Assembly: GCA_036023115.1 (NCBI GenBank)
Contig: JAYKKT010000091.1
Coordinates: forward strand, 29,330,001 to 29,394,000
Direction of reading: 5' to 3'
Length of the DNA: 64,000 nucleotides
Source: Brasenia schreberi
Lineage: Eukaryota > Streptophyta > Magnoliopsida > Nymphaeales > Cabombaceae
Shown: piece by piece, positions 11,835 to 23,884 of the stretch
Layout: the number at the start of each line of letters is the position of its first letter
Position numbering within the stretch: the first letter of the stretch is position 1
Made by a program: the position numbers and the translations under genes
Notes under the pieces: generated by a model
The model's input: only the letters and a program-made list of their open reading frames with translations
Database searches by the model: none
Told to the model about the DNA's origin: nothing

Positions 11835-14800
11835 CATGCATGCACACATGGATATATGTATATATATTAGAAAATGTTAGGGTCCTCCTAGATGATATCC
11901 TTCCAAATCTTGAACGTTCAATTAGAAGAGATAGTGTTTTAGATTGAAGCACTAACAAGCGAAAAGCTGACTTTTTAGTGGACATCATAGAAAGGAAAAA
12001 AGTAACTTTAAGTGCTTTAATCTGAACCATTCATTTCTCCGCATTAAAAGACTTCTGGAGGATGTGAGCCCCCTTTTATGTATGTATGTATGTGTGTGTG
12101 TGTATATATATATTAAAAGCAATTCCGAAATAATGGTTGTAACAACAAAATGAAGCCCAAAATATCACATTATAAACATATATGAAGCAAAAACAGCATA
12201 AAAAGCCCAAGAATTAGGGCACTAGTATAACCCTAATAGGCACTTATAAGAAGTTAGACAAATAAAACTAAGAAATCTCTAGGTAACAAAACTGGTTAAT
12301 TGTACTTCAAATAAACACCTGATGTCTTAACTGCAAATTCCTAAATACTAAGTACTTCGGTTGGAATAGTTCTTTTATTTCTTTGATAGATCTCTGGTTT
12401 TTCATAACAGATTAGTATATATTGCAAAGGCTATATCTGGACTGATAGACCATATCCTCAATCTCATCCCTGGTATTGGGACTACAACAACCTAGCCTTT
12501 CCCATACTAGATGGGGTCGACTACATGGATTCCTTTTAACATTTTCACCATCTAGTTTCTCACATCTTCTTACGGGAGCTTTCATTAGGTTGTCTTTCCA
12601 CGTGTTCAAACCATATTAAATGATTTTATCTCATTTTGTCATCTATTAGTGCAACTCCTAATTTGTTTATGATAATCTCATTATATGTACAATTTTTTCT
12701 TGTTTGACCACACATTCACATCAACATCTTCATTTATGCCACATACATGTTTTCTGCCCAATATAGTGAACCATATAACATCAAGTCTATTTGCTGCTCT
12801 ATAATATTTACCTTTATAGTATTTACCTTTCAACTTTAATGGCATTGTTCCATATCATTTCCTATTAAGTTACTTTTAAATTGATGCATTTCACCACAAA
12901 TCTTTCAGATTTAAAAGATAGTCTTTAGATTGTACACTTGTAACTTGTGATGCTTTGGACTCTCTCCATTCATTGACTATGTCAAGGCTAATTCACAAAC
13001 AGCTGCTTGGTCCAGAATCAGCATTATCAATTTAGGAGTCATTATTGTCTAGATCCGGATCTGAGTTCGAGTCATTGGCATCTCTACTTCTATTATGATA
13101 TTTATAAGATCTTACATACTGCATGCGTTTGTCTCTGCGAGAGGGTGAGGATGAAGTTGGTAAAGGTTGGTCTATTGACTAGGGGTCTTGCATAAACATG
13201 TTGCTTCTTGCTTTTTCAGTTTGATCTTTTAATCCACTGGAAGCAGAGCACTGTCTTCTTGAGGTTCTCTAATGAATCTTTCACTCCATAGGAGAAAATG
13301 AAATAAATAATTTGAATCTACAGTATATGAGAATTCAGTAGCCTCTTTGTTGGGAAGAACAAAATGGGTAAACCTACGTCAATAATCTTATCCAGAATGA
13401 GGAACAAGCTTATCAAACCTGTAAACGGATTCCTAAGAAATGCCATAACAGGAAGTATGTGTTCTCCCTCTTAGTTTCAACATTCTTTGTTTCAATAGTT
13501 GGGAACTGTACTTGATTCTTGCAAGCTTTGAGCCTTTTATAATGGTAACTGCTACTTTATGAGTTACAAGCACGTCTTATTAGAAGGGAAATGAATGGTA
13601 AAACTTTAACTCATATCGACGGTAGAAGAAGCGGAATATCAAAGAGCATCTATATAGAAAAGCAGTTGGTATGCATACTCAGTCATGGCCAAGGACTCCC
13701 ATCATTCAGTTAATGCATTCTTTTTCAAGAGTAATACTAGTCTCTTTCCATTTTGTTGCCTCTCTTTCATGGCTGTTTCCAAAATCCAAATTACTCTTCT
13801 TAAGGGACAAAAGGATATTCCGAGGAGTATGCACTCCTTTCCGCTTGCCAGATGGTTGCCTACAAAGCGAGTAGTTAATAAATATCTCATGTCATTATTT
13901 CCTGCTATGCTTTTCTCTTGTTCTTTGCTCGCTCATTTCGTTCTGAATTTTGTTTAGTTTGTGCAAAGGATGAAGCGTAGGTGCTTATATCTTGTCTTAA
14001 GCAGTATGCACAGAAAACTTACAATCACTTGCATTTGCAGCATTTGCTTTCATCATCCATGGATAAAACAGTCAGGTTATGGCATATGTCTAGCAATTGT
14101 TGTCTAAAGATATTCTCACATAGTGATTATGGTAAGTGAGCAATCCAAATTTACCAGTCAGAATTTTCCTACTTCATCTGAGGAAAGGTCCCATGGGATT
14201 AAGTGAAAACTTGAAATCCCTGTTACTTTTTTTGGTCTTGTAGCAATTTGTTCTGTGTATGTATTTTGATGCAGTGACATGCATTCAGTTCAACCCTGTC
14301 GATGATAGATATTTTATCAGTGGATCTCTAGATGCAAAGGTCCGGATATGGAACATCCCAGATCGACTGGTTGTTGATTGGATTGATCTTCATGAAATGG
14401 TAACAGCTGCTTGCTATACCCCTGATGGGAAGGTATCAGCACTGTTTAGCTTCATTGCCCTTTCATTTTAATCATTTCTGGCTTGTTGATGTGTCTCTTA
14501 CTTTTAAAATGTGGACCTCTGTTTTTGTTGAAGTGCGCATTCGTTGGTTCTCACAGGGGAAGCTGCAGAATATACAAAACGTCAGGTACATCATAGTTGC
14601 TGATTGATCTATCTTTTCATTTCTCTTGTACTCGTTTCGCCTTTCTTCTGCTCGGTTCTTTTCTTGCTCTCTTTTCTATACTCTTCCATGAGAGCCATTT
14701 TTTGGGAGTCAGGTTAGGTAATTAATCACATGAGACATCTAACTGAGTTTAGTTTGTGGTAGTGTGTTTTTTTGGATCCTGTGGGCTGTGAAAAATGATT

Positions 14801-17800
14801 CTTTAATTGCTTAGGAAGAAATACAAGTTTTTTCATTGGAAATTTGAGGGACCATTGTCATGCACCATACCACTATTATTATATGTATTTCTTGCATTAC
14901 TTACCAAATCATTTGGGGATCTGATCCTGATGTAACCTAAATTGCATCAAGCTACTAGATGTGATGTTCTGCTTCAATAAAATATTGAATCAAGTGATGT
15001 GTATGATAAGAAAGTAAACAAAGGCTATTAGAAGACGGGAAGGTATAACATAAAAATATGGACTTCTTGAGTAGTTTTTCATATCCTACTTGGAAAAGAG
15101 ATATAACCCAAACATGTGAACCTTGTTCCTACATAAGAACGTTAAATCATATCACTTTGGCACCTCTTGAAGGAAGCATGAGGGAGGCACTGTGGAGATG
15201 ATGTGAGCCTCTAAAAAATATTAGATCTAGATCCACCAAGAGGTCCACATGGCAGCATCTTTGAGCTGAACCCAATCGATCGACATGATCCAAAGCTTTT
15301 TTAGTGCACCAAATGCAATCATAACCCCTCCACTTAGTTGACATGCCTTTTGGGTGCCCATTTGAGAAGGTAAACCCACATTATTTGGTCTGATAATTAT
15401 ATCAATTAGATGGTCATTTGAAGTATAATAGAGTGAATTTTGAATTTTGAAGACTCTGAAATTGGGTGAGACCTACCTTTGATGCCCCATACAACTTACA
15501 ATTTGGGAAGAGCACCTCAATTTTGTTTGTTAACAAGTATTTCGTCCCTTTATGTTTCATTAAGTCCTTAAATTAAGTTCTTAAGGCTTCCATTCTTGAT
15601 TGAGGTTCCTCAAGGAGGTACTAGGAGTTCAATTCTGTTGGGATTTTTCTCCTTCCAAGAAAACTTTTCCTATCTCTAGTTCCTTACTCCTATTTCTTTG
15701 GAGCTCCAGTCTTGATTCATAATTCGAGCCAAGATTCATAAAACTTGACCGATGCTTCAAGATTCACTAGAAAAGTTTCAAGAAACCAAGATTTAGCCCA
15801 AGAAGCATTGCCAAGAAGTAAGATTGGCAAGTTTGAGGCTTGCGCCTAGCATCAATTGTCAAAGTTTGAAATTATATGAATATGTTGGATTGGAATGGGG
15901 TAAATTTCGTTTTGTTCTGTTCCGTGGAGATGATTTTAATGTTATGTCACACCCAAGCACCATGTTTTCCACTTTGGGCCTGAGCGTATTCAACTGCCTG
16001 TTTTATTAATGCCCATTTTGATCTTTTGGATAGGAAACAAGCTACAACAAGAAAAGCAAATAGCCGTGCTGGGTAAGAAAAAGAAATCCCAGGGAAAGAA
16101 GATAACAGGTTTCCAGGTATAACTTTGTCTTGTTTCTGATGCCTCATCTTTTCCGACTGAGACATGATTAGAAATATTGTTTTTAGTTTTTTTCTATTGT
16201 AACTTTCATATTAACAATTTTGATAATTCAGAGATTTGCTTATTCATTTATTAATTGATTAGCATGTATCAATAGTTTCCTCCAGGGAATTCCTCGGAAG
16301 TGTTGATTACATCCGCAGATTCACAAATCAGGATCTTCGATGGTGTCGGTCTCGTTCACAAGTTTAAAGGTACTTGTACAATTCATTGTTGGTTGCCTCA
16401 TAGTGACAAGACAACATAGAAAACCCTTTGACATGCTGCTACTTTGCCCTTTCTCTCGAGAAATTGAATAAATGATAATAGAGCATAAAACATTTGTTGG
16501 TCATATGAGATTACCCTGACAAGAGTTATAAAGTACAAAAGCCTTCCGTGGCTGATTGCATAACATCTGTGCTTCATACTGAATGACCTGCTAAACATAT
16601 AAGCTATGGTTTTCTAATGATCAGCAGTGCTCTTGATAAATAAAGCATTCTCAATGTTGATTCATTTCTGTGTGCAAAACTACCTGTCTAAGAAAATATT
16701 GTGAAGAGAAGGTAGTTGAAAACTTGCCAAGGATTCTTAGGAGCTACCTCACATTATTTCCTTACATGAAGTGTTTGAAAGTCCCACTTTTGTGATGATA
16801 TAGGGTAGGGCCAACTTCCGTAGCTGCCTGCTATAGAGAGGTAGGAGCACCCACTTGCTACTTCCGTGAGATACTCCGGTTACATGCTAGACCTTGATAC
16901 AACTGGTTGCTTATTGTGTTTTCTTGATGCCAAAGTTTCATGTGTTTTGTTCTCAGATGCATAACTATGATTCATCATGAGTTGCTTATGTTTTAAGATA
17001 TGTTTTCACATGGTCATATGCGTGACCAGGCATTGTACGGCACCTTCTGTCTGAATCAACAGAAGTTCATTTTATTTTCCACTAAAAACCACTATTAGAC
17101 TCTTGTTTTCAAATAATGAACCACCATGTCCTATTCCACAGTTCTCTCTCTGTTTTCTTGATACTATGCGGATGCTATTCTTTGACTTGCCACACCCGTT
17201 ATTGATTCCTCCACCTGTCCTTTTCTACACAAACAAAGAAACAAATTTGAAACTATATGATGAATGGACAATTATTACAAGAAATATTTTACATGGTCGA
17301 GTCTTAAATTTGCAAACTAGCCATGTATTCTTAACGTGGAAAAGCTCAAGATGTTCTAAGCCCTGTTTAACTGCAGCGCACGTTCATTTTAAAGTCAAAA
17401 CTGCATGATTTTTTTGTTGGATATGAGTGTACTATAGGCGGTCCCAAGTAAAGCCAATAACGGGAATTTAAAAAGAGCATTGTATTTTCATTAGCTTATG
17501 GCAATCTGCAAAAGCTATATTTGGTAGTCCTGGACATTAGATCCGGTACATATCATGAATTGGTTGCAGTATTGCCGTATTAGACATAACAAGAACCAAA
17601 AGCTAAGGGATGTCCCAGTCATCGCAATAGATTCATTAAAAGTACCATGGAAGGTATAAGTTAATTTATTTTGGTAGATACTAAGAGCCCTAGGATCTTG
17701 TTTGTATTAATTTTTATTGGAAGTACGAGATTGGGTAGCTAGGAGCACTGACAACAAATAGAGCTACCCGGTGCTGATGGATTGAGAAAATTGCTTCTAT

Positions 17801-18548
17801 TTAAATTTGACATGAGGGAATCACACTTTGTTAAGCTAACCTGATCAGTGTTCTGTTTCTAGGTTTTCGCAACATGAGCAGCCAGATAGCTGCATCCTTT
17901 GCAGCCAATGGAAAATTTGTGATCTGTGCAAGTGAAGACTCGTATGTCTACATATGGAGGCATGAGCTCGATTGCAGTAGTCCTGCAGCATCTAGCGGGA
18001 GCAAAAGTATCACTCGCTCGTACGAAAACTTCTTCTGCCGAGATGTCTCCCTGGCTGTTCCTTGGCTGGGAAACCAGTTAATAGATACATCGATTGGTGG
18101 GACGACACGGGAGAATGGAGGGACATTCCTGTCCTTCAAAACCAGGGCTGCCCCTTCACTCCCCCTGTTGCATATTCCACCCAGACTTCCAGCAGCTTCT
18201 TTTCAAGGCGGCATCCGGTCACCCATGCAAAGGATTAATGATCAAGAAGGCTTGTTAGTGATTGGGAATCGTGGTAGTCCGCTCCCCTCTCCACACAATT
18301 CAGGCTCAAGCAGCAACTTCTTGTGTGATAGAGGTACAGCAACATGGCCTGAGGAGAAGCTCGAGGCATATGATAATAAGCAGGAAGGGAGTCCTCTACC
18401 CAGTTCTAGACTTAGCGAAGGAGCCTCCATTGATAAAGTCATGACCAGCAGGCCCAATGCAACAGCCTGGGGTCTAGTGATTGTCACTGCAGGGCTGGGT
18501 GGGGAGATCAGAACTTTCCAGAATTTCGGTCTTCCTATTCGGATTTGA
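8191..18548 (+). CDS. WD40-repeat protein, plant WDR44-like family
   Basis: Eight exons join in frame: 8191-8740, 8849-9927, 14041-14131, 14275-14432, 14534-14585, 16034-16116, 16276-16369 and 17863-18548, giving about 930 residues. The N-terminus is acidic, followed by 'YQVWISEP' and '[11 protein letters not shown]' (about 51-74), a conserved signature of plant WDR44-like proteins. A serine-rich, probably disordered region follows. WD repeats begin at about residue 414 ('[11 protein letters not shown]' to 'IHIWQV') and continue through '[12 protein letters not shown]', '[13 protein letters not shown]', '[13 protein letters not shown]', '[12 protein letters not shown]' and '[13 protein letters not shown]'. 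WD40 propellers are protein-binding scaffolds; the animal WDR44 binds Rab11, but no such role can be inferred here from sequence. Intron 1 (108 bases) is a multiple of three without a stop, so a retained form of about 966 residues is possible. For exon 7 I chose the acceptor after CAATAG because the nearer CCAG breaks the frame. Confidence 0.9.
11757..11829. repeat. (TA)n microsatellite
   Basis: About 36 uninterrupted TA units followed by TATGCATGCATG and short TATA runs up to the MITE start. Reading frames of alternating Tyr/Ile here are microsatellite artefacts. Confidence 0.97.
11868..12077. mobile_element. Micron-like MITE inside a TA/TATG microsatellite (copy A)
   Basis: The left end reads GAAAATGTTAGGGTCCTCCT followed by AGATGATATCC, closely matching the ends of the element at 43369-43590. 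TA repeats flank it on the left, and TATG, TG and TA repeats on the right (12078-12113). The right end (GGAGGATGTGAGCCCCC) is a weaker inverted partner. There is no coding capacity. A shared family and a shared microsatellite target with the 43-kb copy support the call; the exact ends are uncertain. Confidence 0.6.
12465..12890 (-). mobile_element. 5'-truncated RTE-type LINE fragment in intron 2
   Basis: On the minus strand this ends in the family's 3' signature (GTCGACCCCATCTAGTATGG, then GAAAGGCTAGGTTGTTG). It corresponds to the last ~400 bp of the LINE seen at 56097-59173, including the region coding for the post-RT 'HIHNEV' and 'RWM' motifs. The frame is broken. It lies antisense to the host gene. 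Confidence 0.8.
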
Positions 18549-20402
18549 GGGTAAAAAGCCAAAGGGAAGAAGAAAGGGGTAGATATTGCGTGGTGTGTTT
18601 GCTGTCAAAAATGTATATTCTTCCGATACACAATTAGGCAATTCGCCGGAGTTTCATCTGCCGGCCATCCCCCATTTCATATCTTGGCATTGTGAAGCTC
18701 CTTATGCGTGCTTCGATGGGTAACGACAATGTGTAAAGTGTTTCCACCCAAGTGTATAATAACATAGTGGATAAATTTACCTGAGCATGTCTCGTACGAG
18801 CCGATGGTTTGCCTGCTGCTCATGGTAAAAGATCGGGCGCGTCTGAGGCACCAAATGCCATAAATACTCTTATTTGGAAATTCCGGCGGGTATTGCTTAT
18901 CTATTATATAACAGTATGGTTACGTGAAAAATTGGGAGAATAAAAAAGAAATAGAGTTGTACTGGACGGTGTACTGAACATGATTATTATGCATAGGTTA
19001 GATAATTTATCATAGGGCTTTGATAGGCTTAACAATTCACAGTCCGCTAGGCTGTTCACAGGTGCGAAGGCGTGTGTGTGAGTGAGAGTGAGAGAGAGAG
19101 AGAGAGAGAGAGCAGCTTCTTGGGTGGTTATACGAGCCGTCAAGTGGTTTGGACTGCACATTCTATGATGAAAATTGCCTAAGATATCAACTTTCACCTA
19201 AATATGCAAGAATCTCATATCATTCTCCCCAGTGGAAAAGAACAAACTAGCTGAGGCACTTCAAGTTAGTGAGATGTGTCCAGCCCTTGCTGCTGGTGGG
19301 GAGTTCGACTCAAGGGAGCTGCATATGTGTGTGTTAGGCTTGAGCCTCCCTTTGATAGGCATCCTTCATAGGGATTTACAGCCCGATGTGAACCTTTCAC
19401 CATTATTTTTCAAGCTCCTAGTAGCCTCTCTATCCCTTCTATAAATAAATAAATCGTTGAATGCAAGAAGCTCCTCATGATGCTCCTTCCTATATGAGAT
19501 CCTGAATTGGCCTATTCCAGAATAAGGTCGACCTTGTGTTACCTGGGTAAACACAAATATTGTACTCCCACCCGGATCTGAGTTGCGAAATTTATTGTTA
19601 ACACGAGTGCACAACCTTTCTTTTGTGACAGTTAAAGGGCACACTCTTCTGTTTTTTGGTTACAGTGGGACGCCGAAGCCAGGTATGCACGCCCCCTGAA
19701 TCGAACTCATGAGTTGAGAGAGCCCTGCTAGATGGCTATAAAAGGGCGCATTCTTTGTTCTATTGTGAGAAGATTTTCTTTTTGGTGGTGCCCATACACG
19801 AAAATATCATAATTTCTTGCTTTTCCATGTGCCTTATACCATCCTAATAATGATGCAAAGATAAAAAGACCGGCTTATGTAAATGAAAATGGCAGTTGGT
19901 AGGTGAATTATGTCTACTTTATTAAATGTGAATTGATCAAAGTAGGCTACAGTAATGCACCTATGAACCAGTAGATTCAAGTGCTGCTCCCAGGCACAAA
20001 TTAACTTGGAAGTGGTGCATCAAGTCCCAACTATGGAGGAGTACAACAAGCAGCTGGCTCTTCGATTGACAGGCCAAAGTTGGTCCATATCTTTTTGGTC
20101 TAAGACATCTAAAAGCCCAAAAGGTCCCGGACTAATCTGGTTCGAGCAAGGTTGGCCCACTGTAGGGTAAAGCTCTCCTAGTTGTGGTTTCTTCCATACT
20201 GAACTCAAACATAGTTCATATTCTCATAAAGTATGGTGAATTTCAATTCCTTACAAAGATTTTCGTCAAATTACAGCTAGTTTCCCTACTAAGAGCAGGA
20301 GTCGAATTCGCTATCAAATGCTAATGAAAAGAAAATGTGGTTTGTGACGGAGGCGAAGGGCGCCAACGAGCAGAAGGCCTCACAAATTCAATATATATAC
20401 AT
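18549..20402. other. WDR44-like 3' flank and intergenic region
   Basis: The first ~200 bp probably contain the 3' UTR; no strong polyadenylation signal stands out. A (GA)n run lies at about 19089-19112. A possible short SINE lies near 19655-19747. Otherwise no gene or recognisable repeat is seen. Confidence 0.5.
19655..19747 (-). mobile_element. Possible short tRNA-derived SINE (weak)
   Basis: On the minus strand AGTTCGATTCA (near 19700) resembles a polymerase III box B (GGTTCGANNCC). An A-rich end (CCAAAAAAC) follows about 60 bases downstream. Imperfect direct repeats, AAAGGGCACACTCTT on the left and AAAGGGCGCATTCTT on the right, could be a target duplication. No convincing box A and no second copy in the window. 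Confidence 0.25.
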
Positions 20403-20428
20403 AGAGAGAGAGAGGGAGAGAGAGAGGA
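20403..20428. repeat. (GA)n tract in the POR upstream region
   Basis: AGAGAG run with one interruption, about 365 bp upstream of the POR start codon. GA tracts are common in plant core promoters and 5' leaders. Confidence 0.9.
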
Positions 20429-20444
20429 GGGGTGTCAGCGGCGG

Positions 20445-20450
20445 CACGTG
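20445..20450. promoter_or_regulatory. G-box (CACGTG) upstream of POR
   Basis: A perfect palindromic CACGTG in the context GGCACGTGTC, about 230 bp upstream of the TATA-like box and 345 bp upstream of the ATG. G-boxes are bound by PIF-type bHLH and HY5-type bZIP factors, and POR genes in other plants are controlled by light through such sites. The position fits; binding is inferred. Confidence 0.5.
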
Positions 20451-20675
20451 TCGGGCACTACAGAGAGAGGAAAAAACCCGCTTATGCTCTGCAAGTTTGG
20501 AACGTAGCAGGTGATACATCAAAAATCTAGAGGGTAGAAACCTTCACATGCGGAAATCTTAGAAGCAAACCACCCATTGGATGATCCCCCTCGAGTTGGC
20601 GGCTTCTTTATCCACAACTTTGGATGAAATATCCACCACCCATTGCAAATGGCTGGCGACGCCTCCTTCCCGTTT

Positions 20676-20686
20676 CTATTTATAGG
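20676..20686 (+). promoter_or_regulatory. TATA-like box of POR
   Basis: CTATTTATAGG lies about 110 bp before the start codon, placing transcription initiation at roughly 20710 and giving a leader of about 80 bases. Confidence 0.5.
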
Positions 20687-20793
20687 CTTCCCCAAAGCCA
20701 AGCTAAATATCTCTCTCCCCTTGGGCAGTTCTCCCCCTTTTGTACCAGTTCTCGAACCCCTTATTCTCTTTCACTTGCAGTAGCCAAGCAGAA

Positions 20794-22379
20794 ATGGCGC
20801 TTCAAGCACACATTAGCTCTATCATCCCCTCCACCCTCCAGCTTCAGGTAAACACGCAAGCTTAATGGACATATAGTGGCTAGATAATTAAAACAAAACC
20901 CCCATGAGTACTCCCCGTATTTTTGTCCTGCAGCTCAGTTCTCTTTTAGTTTGTTTCACTTCCTATAGTGCTCAGAGTTCTTGATGGGTGTTTTGCTTCT
21001 TTGGTTTCGCAGACGAGAGAAAGCGCTAGCAAGGATGCTTCTTCCTTCTTCGGGGTTCCACTCTCTGAACAGTACCACAAATTTGACTTGAACCTTCCTG
21101 TTCTAAGAGCCAAGGTTTGTCTACTGCCATGAAATGCAGCTCATACAACAGCGTTTGTTTGTCTGGTTGATTTGCAAATCATTGGCTTGATTTGCGTTGC
21201 AGAGAGAGATGAAGCCGAAGCTGTCGGTGGGGGCCGTAAGGGCACAAACCTCAGTGAGTACTACTCCGTCGATCAACAGAGCTTCTACTGATGGGAAGAA
21301 GACTCTGAGGAAGGGGACAGTTATCGTCACCGGCACCTCATCGGGTCTCGGCCTTGCCACTGCGAAGGCGCTAGCGGAAACGGGAAAATGGCATATCATC
21401 ATGGCCTGCAGAGACTTCCTCAAGGCCGAGAGAGCAGCCAAGTCGGCCGGCATATCCAAAGAGAATTACACCATCATGCATCTTGATTTGGCTTCTCTCG
21501 AAAGCGTCAGGCAGTTCGTCGACAACTTTAAGCGGTCGGAGAGGCCCCTCGATGTGCTTGTTTGCAATGCGGCTGTCTATCTTCCCACTGCCAAAGAGCC
21601 TACCTTCACTGCCGATGGCTTCGAGTTGAGCGTTGGAACCAACCACCTTGGCCACTTCCTCCTTGCTCGCTTGCTTCTCGATGACCTCAAGAAATCAGAT
21701 TATCCATCAAAGCGACTCATCATAGTCGGTTCTATTACAGGTAAAATTTAACAGCCTACCTTCCAACTTACTTCTAACTTTCTTCCAGAATGATCTATTT
21801 GCTTTTCGAGGACAAGACAAGCTGGCAATTAACGTTGGAGTGTGGTTGTGAAAAATTGGTGCAGGGAATACCAACACCTTGGCCGGGAACGTGCCGCCGA
21901 AGGCCAACCTTGGTGACCTCCGCGGGTTGGCAGGAGGGTTGAATGGGCTCAACTCGTCGGCTATGGTCGACGGTGGAGCGTTTGATGGAGCCAAGGCTTA
22001 CAAGGACAGCAAGGTATGCAACATGCTGATGATGCAGGAATTCCACAGGCGGTTCCATGAAGAGACCGGAATTGCGTTTGCCTCATTGTACCCCGGATGC
22101 ATTGCCACAACCGGGTTGTTCAGGGAGCACATTCCACTCTTCAGGCTGCTCTTCCCTCCATTCCAGAAGTTCATCACAAAGGGCTTCGTCTCCGAGGAGG
22201 AATCCGGCAAAAGACTCGCGCAGGTCGTGAGTGATCCAAGCTTATGCAAATCAGGCGTGTACTGGAGCTGGAACAAAGACTCTGCTTCCTTTGAGAACCA
22301 ATTGTCTCAGGAAGCCAGTGACGTCGAGAAAGCTAGGAAGGTCTGGGAGCTGAGCGAGAAGCTGGTAGGACTTGCTTGA
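20794..22379 (+). CDS. POR: Light-dependent NADPH:protochlorophyllide oxidoreductase, chloroplastic
   Basis: Four exons (20794-20847, 21013-21114, 21203-21740, 21865-22379) encode 402 residues, the usual POR length. The enzyme reduces ring D of protochlorophyllide to chlorophyllide with NADPH and light, in plastids. The N-terminus ('[10 protein letters not shown]') up to about residue 85 is Ser/Thr/Lys-rich and acts as a transit peptide plus linker. The short-chain dehydrogenase core follows: NADPH-binding TGTSSGLG (95-102), NAA (174-176), NHLGHF (199-204), and the catalytic Tyr277 and Lys281 in YKDSK, with '[11 protein letters not shown]' downstream as in all PORs. Cysteines conserved in PORs (for example in 'VLVCNAA') are present. 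All splice sites are GT-AG and the frame is intact, so it is probably functional. I cannot assign the A, B or C isoform. A (GA)n run overlaps the stop codon and continues into the 3' UTR. Confidence 0.97.
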
Positions 22380-22396
22380 GAGAGAGAGAGAGAGAG
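22378..22396. repeat. (GA)n at the POR stop codon and 3' UTR
   Basis: Begins within the TGA stop and runs for about 9 units. Slippage here would not change the protein. Confidence 0.9.
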
Positions 22397-23229
22397 TCTG
22401 TATTCCTACCACTGTAATAACTCTGTTTTGTATGGATGCAAAGTTTTCAGTTGGAGATAAATAACTCGGGAGTCTTAATCTGCCTTGCAGTATTCACTAT
22501 AGGAATCTCTGCTTGCAATGTTCGATAGAGGAATACACATAATGCACTACCTTGTACTTGAAACTGAACAGATCAAAGATCAATTATCAAGGAAACCGGT
22601 TCAGTCATTTCCTGCGGGGAGGCCGAAGCGAGATGCATGCCCTTGGTACCGAACTAAAGACCTTCAACTTGTCTTTGCGCAGTTCAGTACTTTTACATAA
22701 ACCCAAATCATTTCCTAATCGTATAGCTTTGAAACATTAACAGTCTGGAAGATTTTTCATGGTATGGTGCTTCCAAATCTTTGCAAAACTAGTTCTTTAA
22801 ATTCGTTCTAAGAATGGTTCTATAGATGCAAACTTATGTGCAGTCCCCTTCATATGGTTGGATGATATATGAACTCTTTCGTCTTCTTGAATCTTGACCA
22901 ATTCACATGCATTGCCCAATTTTGTGTAGCCATCACTTAGGACTCCATTTGCAAAATTAGGTATGTTTCGTTACCTTCTTAGTTTGGTTGACATGAATGG
23001 CCAAGTCCTTAGCATTGAGCCTTGGGACTTTCTTGGTTCCTTTTCTTCATTGGAACTGTCCATCTTATTGTATTTGACAAGAGCTTCACAATTTTTTCAA
23101 GATCATTGAATCTCTCGTTTCTTAAAATTTCATCTTTTGATCCATTAGATGAAGAGGACACTTGGTTATCTACAACAATCTTGGGATTTACATTGAATAG
23201 TAGGGGGTCTTAATCTCTTCTTATAACAA
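22397..23229. other. POR 3' UTR and intergenic DNA
   Basis: The first ~100 bp probably form the 3' UTR, with AGATAAATAA near 22457 as a candidate polyadenylation region. Nothing else is recognised. Confidence 0.4.
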
Positions 23230-23452
23230 CAAATTCTTCAAAAAGAAAGAAATTAACTCCACCCATGGATAAAGGAGGAGGAGGATTACGTTAGGCTTTT
23301 GACAGCCGACCTAAAACTTTATCAACTTTATTTACCATGAATTCTACAAATTATAATATGGCTATGTGAAAACTTAGAATACATGTAGCCGACACAGTAT
23401 ATGCAACCGACCTACTTAGTATGGAAAAGGCTTAGTTGTTGTTGTAGCGAAA
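23230..23452 (+). mobile_element. Internally deleted LINE derivative (5' UTR joined to 3' tail)
   Basis: The left part shares TTAACTCCACCCATG and GTTAGGCTTTTGACAGCC with the 5' UTR of the LINE copy starting near 26262. The right part is the LINE 3' signature (CATGTAGCCGAC ... TATGGAAAAGGCTTAGTTGT, then TGTTG). All of the roughly 3-kb coding region is absent, leaving about 220 bp. Boundaries are approximate and no target duplication was found. Confidence 0.5.
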
Positions 23453-23524
23453 GTCAGAAATTGGAATGCCTAGATATGTCAACAACATTAACAAACTTAT
23501 GCATCTCTGATTGCCAATAACGTT

Positions 23525-23588
23525 CTTCCACAGTACTCATCTTTCATTTCTCACGTTCTGCCACAGTACTCATCTTTCATTTCTCACC
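23525..23588. repeat. Short tandem duplication (about 35 bp, 2 copies)
   Basis: CCACAGTACTCATCTTTCAT followed by TTCTCAC occurs twice in a row with a few bases between. No function is apparent. Confidence 0.8.
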
Positions 23589-23884
23589 AAAATTCTGGAG
23601 CACCACGCAAAAGCTACAACTTTAACACAAATCCAGCATCCTCTACACGTATACACGTATGGCAAGTTAAGGAATACCATGCCCTAAAACTTATGATCTA
23701 TCTGGTTCAATATAAACTCAAGTGTACAGCATTCACTGCAAATACTATAGCCGTCGAGTGTGCATCTACTATTCGAGAAAGAGCAACGGCTCCAACTTCA
23801 GCAGAAGTAGGAAACTGTTATTCATCATAAAATTACCACTATCACCTACATGTCATGATGAGTTCACCATGCAACCCTATGTTG

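Larger units (their letters stand above)
9928..14040 (+). other. Intron 2 of the WDR44-like gene (4.1 kb)
   Basis: It lies between CAG/GTTTGC and TTTGCAG/CATTTG, in phase 0. It holds a TA microsatellite, a Micron-like MITE and a reverse-oriented LINE 3' fragment (all listed separately). The stretches 9928-11750 and 12890-14040 show no further recognisable gene or repeat; short reading frames there have no family resemblance. Confidence 0.85.

Noticed and set aside
11594..12030. Open frames rich in alternating Tyr and Ile
   Set aside because: Translations of the (TA)n microsatellite. The same applies to 43497-43736.
16281..16290. Acceptor CTCCAG/GGAATT for WDR44-like exon 7
   Set aside because: It brings a stop into frame. 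The upstream CAATAG/TTTCCT keeps the frame and gives the conserved 'GFQFPPG..SEVL' stretch.
22009..22020. AAG/GTATGC as a splice donor inside POR exon 4
   Set aside because: The reading continues without a break through '[13 protein letters not shown]', matching PORs, and no acceptor is needed.
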